From positions 1 to 9,485 of the forward strand of contig JALGZO010000351.1 of NCBI GenBank assembly GCA_025774865.1: 9,485 bases of DNA. The letters run 5' to 3'. Origin of the DNA: a bacterium. Its GTDB lineage: Bacteria > ARS69. Positions within the stretch are counted from its first letter, which is position 1. Every line of letters begins with the position of its first letter. The notes below the pieces were generated by a model. The model was not told the origin of the DNA and searched no databases. It worked only from the letters and a program-made list of their open reading frames with translations. The position numbers and the translations under genes were made by a program. This document shows positions 1 to 6,179 of this stretch, piece by piece.

Positions 1-1
1 C

Positions 2-334
2 CTCGGGCTCCACCGCGAGGCGATCAAGACCGTTCTACGGGCGCTGGATCGGGGAGACCGCCCCCCGCTAGCGCGCTACACTCTGGCGTACGTCTTGGAG
101 CGGGGGGAGCGGTTCCAGGAGTCGGTGCACGAGTACCGTCAGCTGATCCGCGACCACCCCGACTACCTACCGCCGTACCGGAACCTCGGCGCGCTGATGG
201 CCCGCGACGGCGAGCTCGAACAAGCGATCCGGCTCTGGGAAGAGGCGCTGAGTCGACACCCCGGTGATGCGGGGCTGCGCGCGAACATCGACGCAGCGCG
301 CGAAGCTCTCGGGTCGGTAACCCTCGGAGGTTGA
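2..334 (+). CDS. TPR-repeat protein, C-terminal part (5' end outside the window)
   Basis: The reading frame is open from the first bases of the window to the TGA at 332-334, so only the last 110 residues are seen. They contain two helix-turn-helix units with tetratricopeptide spacing. One starts near RYTLAYVLE and ends at HPDY, and the next runs from LPPYRNLGALMARDGE through AIRLWEEALSRHPGD. The alternating small residues (A, G, L, Y) and the P closing each unit are typical of TPRs, which form superhelical scaffolds for protein contacts. A TTG at 95 could be read as a start, but the TPR pattern continues upstream of it, so the gene surely begins outside the window. The stop lies just upstream of rpiA, which suggests co-transcription. 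No enzymatic domain is visible, and the specific role is unknown. Confidence 0.8.
   Translation, partial: LGLHREAIKTVLRALDRGDRPPLARYTLAYVLERGERFQESVHEYRQLIRDHPDYLPPYRNLGALMARDGELEQAIRLWEEALSRHPGDAGLRANIDAAREALGSVTLGG
326..330 (+). promoter_or_regulatory. Ribosome binding site deciding the rpiA start
   Basis: GGAGG at 326-330 directly abuts a TTG at 331 but lies 9 bases before the GTG at 340. A ribosome cannot use a Shine-Dalgarno with zero spacing, so GTG 340 is the likelier start. The site sits inside the last codons of the upstream TPR gene. Confidence 0.6.
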
Positions 335-339
335 AACTC

Positions 340-1050
340 GTGACGACGGACGATTCCAAGCGGGCGGTCGCGCGACGCGCGGCCGACCTGGTCACCGACG
401 GCATGGTAATCGGACTCGGCACCGGATCGACAGCCAAGCACCTCGTGGACCGAATCGGTGAACGGGTCCGGGACGGACTCCGCGTGCGCGCGGTTCCCAC
501 GTCCGAGCGGACCGCGAGTCAGGCGCAGTCGTTGGGCATCGCGCTCGTCTCGCTCGAGGAGTGCCCGCAACTCGACCTTGCCATCGACGGTGCGGATCAG
601 GTCGATTCGCGAGGCGACCTCATCAAAGGTCTCGGGGGGGCGTTGCTGCGCGAAAAGCTCGTGGCCCGAGCAAGCCGCGAGTTCGTCGTGATCGTGCACT
701 CGACGAAACTGGTCCCCACGCTCGGCTCGGGCTGCCCCGTACCGGTCGAAGCCCAGCCCGACGAATGGGAACGCGTGCGGGACCGTCTGATCGAGCTCGG
801 CGCGAGCCCCCACCTCCGGCACGAGGGCCCGGAGCCCTACGTGACCGACAACGGAAACATGATCTTGGACGCGGATTTCGGCGCGCTCGAAAACCCGGGA
901 CAGCTCGAGCTCCGGATCAACGAGATCCCGGGAGTCCTGGACAACGGGATATTTGCCGGGATGACCGACCGCGTGCTGATCGCGGAGGACCACGGCGTCC
1001 GAGAGTGGGTGGTCCCGACCCGGTCCAGAGCCGAATCTCCCGGAGGCTGA
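340..1050 (+). CDS. rpiA: Ribose-5-phosphate isomerase A
   Basis: It interconverts ribose 5-phosphate and ribulose 5-phosphate in the non-oxidative pentose phosphate pathway, in the cytoplasm. At 236 residues it is slightly longer than E. coli RpiA (219). The phosphate-binding loop GLGTGSTA is at residues 25-32. The active-site block AIDGADQVD has aspartates D83 and D86, matching the conserved pair in E. coli. The next block, KGLGGALLREK, carries K96 and the candidate catalytic glutamate E105 (E103 in E. coli). C-terminal family motifs NMILDADFG and IPGVLDNGIFA are intact, so the enzyme should be active. The start is placed at GTG 340 rather than TTG 331 because GGAGG at 326-330 is correctly spaced only for the former; using TTG would add three residues. 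It follows the TPR gene with a 5-base gap (or a 4-base overlap with the TTG start), implying one transcript. Confidence 0.95.
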   Translation: MTTDDSKRAVARRAADLVTDGMVIGLGTGSTAKHLVDRIGERVRDGLRVRAVPTSERTASQAQSLGIALVSLEECPQLDLAIDGADQVDSRGDLIKGLGGALLREKLVARASREFVVIVHSTKLVPTLGSGCPVPVEAQPDEWERVRDRLIELGASPHLRHEGPEPYVTDNGNMILDADFGALENPGQLELRINEIPGVLDNGIFAGMTDRVLIAEDHGVREWVVPTRSRAESPGG

Positions 1051-1135
1051 CCGGGGGCGCTTCGCGCGACGTTCCAACCGACTGCCATTTAGAGGGTTAC
1101 TCGCAAATTCTTTCCCTCCGCTGGATTTTTTCTCC

Positions 1136-1165
1136 TTGAGAAAGGGTTCGGCGGACGATTATCCT
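1136..1165 (+). promoter_or_regulatory. Candidate sigma-70 promoter for the XRE regulator
   Basis: TTGAGA at 1136-1141 (5 of 6 to the -35 consensus) and TATCCT at 1160-1165 (4 of 6 to the -10) are separated by 18 bases. They lie in the most A+T-rich stretch of the left half of the window. Transcription would begin near 1172, giving a leader of about 45 bases before ATG 1216. An imperfect operator-like inverted repeat, GTTCG at 1146-1150 and CGAAC at 1166-1170, brackets the -10. This is pattern matching by eye only. Confidence 0.35.
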
Positions 1166-1199
1166 CGAACTCAGCACCTCGGAATCCGCAGAACGTGAC

Positions 1200-1205
1200 A
1201 AGGAG
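1200..1205 (+). promoter_or_regulatory. Ribosome binding site deciding the XRE start
   Basis: AAGGAG at 1200-1205 lies 10 bases before ATG 1216. It lies downstream of the alternative in-frame GTG at 1195 and so cannot serve it. This favours ATG 1216, which also places the protein start immediately before the helix-turn-helix domain. Confidence 0.55.
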
Positions 1206-1215
1206 CCACCCCCTG

Positions 1216-1566
1216 ATGCATCCGATCGGCAAGAACATCAAGATTCTCCGGCAGATGCAGGGCGTCACTCAAACCCGCCTGGCCGAGGCCGTCGGCGTCG
1301 CCCCTGCCTACATCAGCCAAATCGAGTCGATGATCCGGGTTCCCAGCGTGAAGGTCACTCACCGCATTGCAGAGGCGCTCGGGACCACCGTGGGCACGCT
1401 TTTGGGTGAGAATCCGGACACGAGCGCGGAAGGTCGCCTCTCGAAGCTCGAGCAGATCCATCTGCTCAAACGGCTCGTGCTCCAGCTCGAAGCCGAGCTC
1501 CAGCAGGAGAACGGCGACCACTCCGACACTCCGGACACGGCGTCCGTTGGGAAGGGAATGGCGTAG
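1216..1566 (+). CDS. XRE/Cro-C1 family transcriptional regulator with C-terminal coiled coil
   Basis: A small DNA-binding regulator of 116 residues. The N-terminal half is a canonical HTH_3 domain (about residues 5-64). Helix 2 is TQTRLAEAVG (18-27), the recognition helix is APAYISQIES (29-38), then comes the family hallmark P-S...IAEALG, ending GTLLG. Residues 74-99 (RLSKLEQIHLLKRLVLQLEAELQQEN) form a leucine-rich amphipathic helix, probably a dimerising coiled coil. The tail is short and acidic to polar. There is no ligand-binding or protease domain, so any signal sensed is unknown. It stands alone after an A+T-richer gap with a candidate promoter and lies 106 bases before the 5'-nucleotidase gene on the same strand. 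Control of that gene, of itself or of both is plausible but inferred. A GTG at 1195 would add seven residues but lacks a ribosome binding site. Confidence 0.88.
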   Translation: MHPIGKNIKILRQMQGVTQTRLAEAVGVAPAYISQIESMIRVPSVKVTHRIAEALGTTVGTLLGENPDTSAEGRLSKLEQIHLLKRLVLQLEAELQQENGDHSDTPDTASVGKGMA

Positions 1567-1672
1567 GCCCGAACTCGGGCTCGGTTCTCAGATCCTCGCG
1601 ATCGAACGCCGATGCACGAAAGGGCCCCAACGCACCCCTGGATCGCCCAGCCGTCCCACGACAACCCCGCGG

Positions 1673-3187
1673 ATGCTCATGAACTCCAGCCTGCCGGTCC
1701 CCATCGAGCCGCCGCCACCGGACCCGACGCCCTCGACGCGAGTCTCCGAGTACCGCGCATCGCAGACCGCACCGTTGCACGGCGTTTCTCGCGAGAACCG
1801 GATCTTCGTGAACCGGAACCTCCGCATGCGATCGATCGCCGCCTTCGGCTTCGATCTGGATTACACGCTCGCCCGCTATCGGATTCGGGAGATCGACGAG
1901 CTCGCGTTTCGGCTCACGAAGCAAAAGCTGGTCGAGAAGCGCGGCCACCTCGAGGGAATCCTCGCCATCCCGTTCGATCCGGAGTTCGTCGTTCGCGGCC
2001 TCGTCATCGATCGCAAGCGCGGCAACATCCTGAAGATGGACTATCACAACTACGTCGCGCGCGCGTACCACGGGCGGAACCCGCTCACCACGGAGGAGCG
2101 CAAGCGCACGTACCGGATGCGCCGCGTGCGAACGTCGGCGGAGGCGTACGTGTCGGTCGACACGCTCTTCCACCTGCCCGAGGTCTATCTCTATCTCGCC
2201 CTCGTCGACTTCTACGAAGCGAAGGGCCGGACCCCTGATTTCCGCCAGCTGTATCAAGACGTGCGCGACATGATCGACGAGTCGCACGCCGACGGCTCGA
2301 TCAAATCCGAGATCCAGAAGGATCCCGGTCGCTTCGTATCCCCCGATGCGCGACTGGGCGAGTTTCTCGAGATGTTGAGGGCGGCCGGCAAGAAGGTCTT
2401 TCTCCTGACGAACTCCGAGTACTACTTCACCGACGTGCTGCTCTCCTATCTGCTCGATGGACCCGGGCGCCCGGGATGGCGCCACTACTTCGACCTCGTC
2501 ACGGTCGACGCCGGCAAGCCCGGCTTCTTTCGCGAGTCCCAGGGCGACGGCCGGTTCCTGGACGTCGACGGACCGGGCGCTCCCGTGTACGCGGGTGGTG
2601 ACGTATGGGCGCTCGAGAGAATGCTCGGATTCGCCGGCGACTCCATCCTCTACTGGGGAGACCACACGTACGGCGACATTCTCCGTTCCAAGAAGAGCGT
2701 CGGCTGGCGAACCGCCATGATCATCCCCGAGCTCGAGAGAGAGATCGCGATCACCGAGGAGATCGCACCGCTACTGAGCGAACTCGACGAGGCCGTGGAG
2801 TTGAGGAACCGCGTTCACCAGGAAGAGCAAATCGCGCGGACGGAGTGCGAGCGCCTCGCGCGGCTTCTCGAGGATGCTCGCGGTTGTGCCGCCGAGGCCC
2901 GGCGGGAGGTCGCGCGCAAGCTGCACCGCGCGCAGGAGCGATTGGCAGCGATGCGCACCGAGATGAAGCGACAGCACCGGCGGATCGCCGACCTCGATGC
3001 GACGTCGAGCGCAACCTACAACCGTCACTGGGGGATGCTGTTCCGAGAGGGTCACGAGACCACGCGCTTCGCGCATCAGGTCAAGGACTTCGCGTGCATC
3101 TATACGAGTCGCGTATCCAACTTCCTGAGCTACCCCGTGAACACGTACTTCCACTCTCCGGTGGAACGGCTACCGCACGAGCTGTAA
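1673..3187 (+). CDS. HAD-superfamily purine 5'-nucleotidase, cytosolic nucleotidase II-like
   Basis: It most likely removes the 5'-phosphate from purine nucleotides (IMP/GMP in characterised relatives) in the cytoplasm. The 504 residues match the eukaryotic cN-II family (Pfam 5_nucleotid) along their whole length. The block NRIFVNRNLRM precedes HAD motif I FGFDLDYTLA (nucleophile D61, acid/base D63). Motif II is LLTNSEYYFTD (T246-N247-S248), the motif III lysine is K282 in DAGKPGFF, and motif IV is GDHTYGDI (D330, D335), followed by SKK-GWRT. All catalytic residues are present. Residues about 363-445 form a long charged helical region, apparently longer than in human cN-II as I recall it, before the conserved end FAHQVKDFA...LSYPVNTYF...PHEL. 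The acidic tail of the human enzyme is absent. The first 35 residues are proline-rich and probably disordered. No good ribosome binding site precedes ATG 1673 or the in-frame ATG 1679, so the start is uncertain by a few residues. Substrate preference is inferred from the family. Confidence 0.92.
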   Translation: MLMNSSLPVPIEPPPPDPTPSTRVSEYRASQTAPLHGVSRENRIFVNRNLRMRSIAAFGFDLDYTLARYRIREIDELAFRLTKQKLVEKRGHLEGILAIPFDPEFVVRGLVIDRKRGNILKMDYHNYVARAYHGRNPLTTEERKRTYRMRRVRTSAEAYVSVDTLFHLPEVYLYLALVDFYEAKGRTPDFRQLYQDVRDMIDESHADGSIKSEIQKDPGRFVSPDARLGEFLEMLRAAGKKVFLLTNSEYYFTDVLLSYLLDGPGRPGWRHYFDLVTVDAGKPGFFRESQGDGRFLDVDGPGAPVYAGGDVWALERMLGFAGDSILYWGDHTYGDILRSKKSVGWRTAMIIPELEREIAITEEIAPLLSELDEAVELRNRVHQEEQIARTECERLARLLEDARGCAAEARREVARKLHRAQERLAAMRTEMKRQHRRIADLDATSSATYNRHWGMLFREGHETTRFAHQVKDFACIYTSRVSNFLSYPVNTYFHSPVERLPHEL

Positions 3188-3196
3188 GAGAGCTCC

Positions 3197-4240
3197 CTAG
3201 AAATCTGGAAAGCGCGCGTGCACGAAGTCCGGCACGTCCCCCTCGCCGTCCCAGCTCGCGAAGCGCTGCTCTTCCTTGATATCCAGCCACTCGAGCTCGC
3301 GCTCGCGCAACGCTTTGAATGAGCTGCGCGTGAGCAGCGGCTCGGGAAAGTCGAAGCGCCTGAGATCCTCGAAGCCGATGTCCGGCAGGAACCACGGCAG
3401 CTCGAGCGTCAAGTGAGGGAAGTAGATCGCGGATCCGAGGAACCGGCCATCGTCGGGCGGCGCATCGAGCCCTTGCACCATCGATCGCCAGATGACGACC
3501 GCGCTCGGCCGGTGGAACCCCCACTTCCGGACGTACTGTCCCTCGAGCTCTTCCATCGTGACGACCCGGATGGGCTGGTCACCCGCGGTATCTTGATAGG
3601 TCCGGACCGCCCCGCACGAGTGCTTCTCGTAAACCACGTGAACCCGGTCGTGGGAAAGGGTCTTCATGTCGATGTTGACGACCCGGAGCGCCTTGTCGTC
3701 GATCTCGATGGTCTCGGTCCACGCTCGCATCTTCTCGTCGGCGACGCGGATCTCGCGCTCCTCCTCGCTGTCGACCTCGAACAGCATGCAGAAACGGCCG
3801 AACCCCGCCCGGGCGTCGCGAAGATTCACGATGGGATAGAGCCCCGGATTGCGGAAGTCCCTCGTGAACGCCTCTCGGAGGTCGTCTTCGGACGTGGAGT
3901 AGATGAACTCCTCCTGCACGGCGATCTCCAGGAAGAAATCGAACGCCGTGTGGGAGTTGTAGACGAACGCCGCGAGCGCACTTTTCCGCGTGTCGCCTTC
4001 CCCGGGGACGCCGTACCGCCCGGCGCGATAGGCGGCGTCGATGCGATCCACGAGGTCCACGTTTCGCTTCGAAATCATCGTCCCGACGGAATCGATCGCG
4101 GCGGCGTCGAGATGCACCACGGGAATGTCCTGCTCGTTCATGTAGAAGAAACAGCGGTGCGAATCCGCCCCGGCGAGCCCCGGTAGGCAGAGGAGCGTGG
4201 CCAGGGGCAACAAGCATCGCACGAAGGAAGTGCGCCTCAT
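3197..4240 (-). CDS. Secreted protein of unknown function, coupled to the TRAP operon
   Basis: I do not recognise this 347-residue protein. It begins with a clear Sec signal peptide: basic MRR, a hydrophobic core to about residue 22, then AGA before D26 as a signal peptidase I site. The mature part (about 322 residues) has no transmembrane segment, repeat or familiar catalytic motif. It is rich in charged and aromatic residues and has cysteines at C30, in GRFCMLF and in KHSCGAV, so a disulfide is possible. Near the C-terminus lies a run of short hydrophobic or aromatic segments (SAIYFPHLTLELPWFLPDIGF). The start ATG at 4240-4238 overlaps the stop of the TRAP large subunit by 4 bases (ATGA). 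GGAG (4248-4251 on the + strand) lies 7 bases upstream of the ATG, so translation is coupled. A periplasmic accessory of the transporter, or an enzyme acting on its ligand, is a fair inference from context only. It ends 9 bases from the convergent nucleotidase gene. Confidence 0.85.
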   Translation of the reverse strand: MRRTSFVRCLLPLATLLCLPGLAGADSHRCFFYMNEQDIPVVHLDAAAIDSVGTMISKRNVDLVDRIDAAYRAGRYGVPGEGDTRKSALAAFVYNSHTAFDFFLEIAVQEEFIYSTSEDDLREAFTRDFRNPGLYPIVNLRDARAGFGRFCMLFEVDSEEEREIRVADEKMRAWTETIEIDDKALRVVNIDMKTLSHDRVHVVYEKHSCGAVRTYQDTAGDQPIRVVTMEELEGQYVRKWGFHRPSAVVIWRSMVQGLDAPPDDGRFLGSAIYFPHLTLELPWFLPDIGFEDLRRFDFPEPLLTRSSFKALRERELEWLDIKEEQRFASWDGEGDVPDFVHARFPDF

Positions 4241-5520
4241 GGGGTCGCTCCGCCGCGGACCAAGTCTGCGAGAAAGAGACTCAGCCAGGGAACATACGTG
4301 ATGATCGCCAACGCGACGAGCAAGATTCCGAGAAACGGGAAACACGCCCGATAGAGTTCCACAATGGACCGGTCGAACCGGAACGAGGAGATGAACAGGT
4401 TCAGACCCACGGGAGGGGTCGAGTACCCGATCTCCAGGTTCGTCAGGAAGATGATTCCGAGGTGCGTCAAGTTCACTCCATATCCTTCGGCAATCGGCAG
4501 GATCAGCGGGACCACGACGATCAGCGCCGAGAAAATGTCCATCAAGCTGCCGACGATCAGCAAGAAGATGTTCAGGGCGAGCAAGAACGTCCATTTCGAT
4601 GAGAACGCGCCCTGCATCCACTCGAGGATCCTCATCGGAACTTCGGCATCCACCAAGTAGTTCGTGAAGCCGAACGCCGAAGCCAGGATGACGAGAATCC
4701 CGGCCACGAGGACCATACTGCTTCGGATGATCTCGGGGATCTGCCGAACGGACACGTCCCGGTAGATCAGAACCTCGGCGATCAGCGCGTAGATCGCCGT
4801 GATGGAAGCGGCCTCCGTGACGGTCACCCGCCCCGAGTAGATGCCCCCCAGAACGACGAACGGCAGTGGCGCCTCCCAGGCCGCATCTCGCAGCGCCCGC
4901 CCCGCCGCGCGGCCTCGGAACCCGTGCGGGCGAACCCCCGCGAACAAGCCCCGGCGTGCGCCGTAGAGCCCGAGGAGAACGATGAGGAGCGTGCCCGGGA
5001 CGATGCCGGCCAGGAAGAGCTCGTCGACCGATACGCCGGCGACGTACGCGTAGATGATGAGAGGAAGACTGGGCGGGAACAGGAGCCCCAGCGAGCCCGA
5101 CGTCGTCACGAGGCCGAGCGAGAACCTTTCCGGGTAGCGCGCCTCCATCAGCGCCGGCAGCAGCAAACCACCCACCGCGACGATAGTCACGCCGCTCGCG
5201 CCGGTGAAGGCGGTGAACAGGGCGCAGGTGAGTAGCCCGACGAGCGAGAGACCTCCCGGGAGCCAGCCGAGAATCTCCCGGGACAGCGCGACGAGCCTCC
5301 GCGGTGCGCCTCCCGCCGCGAAGACGGCTCCGGCAAACGTGAAGAGCGGGATCGCGACGAGCATCGGCGAGCTGGCCAGACGTGTCATCTCGATGATCAC
5401 GGAGGAGCCCGCCACCCCGGCCCCCGCGAAGCTGACGAGCGCGATCAGCGCGAGGACGAGGAAGAGCGGCAGCCCGAACAGGGCGCCGACCAGGGCGAGG
5501 AGGACGACGAGGAGAATCAT
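4237..5520 (-). CDS. dctM: TRAP transporter large membrane subunit (DctM/TatM)
   Basis: The ion-coupled transport channel of a tripartite ATP-independent periplasmic transporter, in the inner membrane. At 427 residues it has the family's usual length. It is almost entirely hydrophobic, with about a dozen membrane helices beginning at residue 2. Family signatures include SPMLVAIPLFTFAG near the N-terminus, TAFTGASGVTIVAVGG, the block LLFPPSLPLIIYAYVAGVS-DELFLAGIVPG, and in the second half GSLMDIFSALIVVVPLILP and NLEIGYSTPPVGLNLFI. These two internally related halves are typical of the DctM/IT superfamily elevator fold. ATG 5520 is chosen because it starts the first helix and has GGGGAG (5525-5530 on the + strand) four bases upstream; the open frame continues upstream without family similarity. 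The ATG overlaps the stop of the small subunit by 4 bases (ATGA), and its own stop overlaps the next gene the same way. Subunit stoichiometry is thus likely set by translational coupling. Confidence 0.96.
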   Translation of the reverse strand: MILLVVLLALVGALFGLPLFLVLALIALVSFAGAGVAGSSVIIEMTRLASSPMLVAIPLFTFAGAVFAAGGAPRRLVALSREILGWLPGGLSLVGLLTCALFTAFTGASGVTIVAVGGLLLPALMEARYPERFSLGLVTTSGSLGLLFPPSLPLIIYAYVAGVSVDELFLAGIVPGTLLIVLLGLYGARRGLFAGVRPHGFRGRAAGRALRDAAWEAPLPFVVLGGIYSGRVTVTEAASITAIYALIAEVLIYRDVSVRQIPEIIRSSMVLVAGILVILASAFGFTNYLVDAEVPMRILEWMQGAFSSKWTFLLALNIFLLIVGSLMDIFSALIVVVPLILPIAEGYGVNLTHLGIIFLTNLEIGYSTPPVGLNLFISSFRFDRSIVELYRACFPFLGILLVALAIITYVPWLSLFLADLVRGGATP

Positions 5521-6170
5521 CCCGCTCCCCACTCCCGACTCAGGCGCTCGTGGGCCCCGGCTTCCTCCCCGGAGGGAGGCGCCTCGCCCGCGAGCTCCAG
5601 GAACACGAGGTAGAAGAAGCGGAACGCGAGCAACGTGAACGAAAACGGGAACACGGCCGCGACGATCCAAGCCGGCAACCCGAGAAAAACCGCCTCTCCG
5701 AACTCGATCTCCTCGAACAGGAACTGGAGCGACGCGTGCGTGAGAGCGAGGCAGACGACGGCCGACGCGGCCGCGACGATCGCGCCGCCGATTCGACGGG
5801 CGACACCCTTCAGCAGCCGGCCGAGGACGTTGATCTGAACGTGGCGCTTCGCCCCCGTCGCGATCACGGCGCCGGTGAACGCGAGCAGCAGCGTGAGGTG
5901 GCGGAGAAGCGGATCGATCCAGAGGAGACCCGATTCAAAGAGGTTCCGGAGCAGGATCTGGAGCCCCGAGAGCCCGACCATCACGAGGAGAATCGCGGCG
6001 ACGAGACCGCCCAGCAGACGGTCGACGTTGTTCCGGAGGGCCACGACCGGACGCGTGTTTCGCGCCGAGAAGAACCCGGCGGCGACGACGATGAGTACGG
6101 ACGCCCAGACCCCCAAGAACGGACCGAAGCCCGGGAGGCCTTCCAGGATGCGAGCCAGACTCTCGGCCAC
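5517..6170 (-). CDS. dctQ: TRAP transporter small membrane subunit (DctQ/TatQ) with an extra N-terminal hydrophobic segment
   Basis: The small integral membrane partner of DctM. The family core has four membrane helices, seen here at about residues 54-74, 88-106, 123-148 and 156-186. The signature is present: a W-I-D-P-LLRHL block after helix 1, then LAFTGAVIATGAKRHVQINVL, in which GA...A....H is the DctQ hallmark. The C-terminal tail (about 30 residues) is charged and cytoplasmic in the family model. The 217-residue protein is on the long side because of an additional hydrophobic stretch at residues 15-36 before the core. GTG 6170 is chosen because GAGGAG (6174-6179 on the + strand) precedes it and overlaps the binding-protein stop. 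A later GTG near LRNNVDRLL would remove the extra segment but has no ribosome binding site. The gene starts 8 bases after tatP ends and overlaps dctM by 4 bases. Family assignment is firm; the N-terminus is less so. Confidence 0.9.
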   Translation of the reverse strand: MAESLARILEGLPGFGPFLGVWASVLIVVAAGFFSARNTRPVVALRNNVDRLLGGLVAAILLVMVGLSGLQILLRNLFESGLLWIDPLLRHLTLLLAFTGAVIATGAKRHVQINVLGRLLKGVARRIGGAIVAAASAVVCLALTHASLQFLFEEIEFGEAVFLGLPAWIVAAVFPFSFTLLAFRFFYLVFLELAGEAPPSGEEAGAHERLSREWGAG

Positions 6171-6173
6171 CGG

Positions 6174-6179
6174 CTCCTC
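6174..6179 (-). promoter_or_regulatory. Ribosome binding site deciding the long dctQ start
   Basis: On the - strand GAGGAG begins with the last base of the tatP TAG stop and lies 3 bases before GTG 6170. Counting only the 5' part (AGAGG), the spacing is 5. This stop-SD-start arrangement supports the long form of the small subunit and coupled translation, though the spacing is at the short end of the usual range. Confidence 0.5.

Noticed and set aside
163-1077. A 304-codon open frame on the - strand over rpiA
   Set aside because: rpiA has all its catalytic motifs on the + strand. This frame is a mirror of it without recognisable features.
1129-1143. TTTCTC-CTT-GAGAAA hairpin after a T-run, considered as an rpiA terminator
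   Set aside because: The 6-bp stem is A+T-rich with a 3-base loop, and the T-run precedes rather than follows it on the + strand, so it does not fit an intrinsic terminator for rpiA. It overlaps the proposed -35 instead.
1466-2665. A 399-codon open frame on the - strand inside the nucleotidase gene
   Set aside because: It lies opposite a gene with clear homology over its whole length. Its translation is arginine- and valine-rich with no motif, as expected for antisense frames in G+C-rich DNA.
5521-5670. An upstream extension of the dctM frame to 5670
   Set aside because: It lies within the dctQ coding region, is arginine-rich and has no family similarity. ATG 5520 has a ribosome binding site and begins the first membrane helix.
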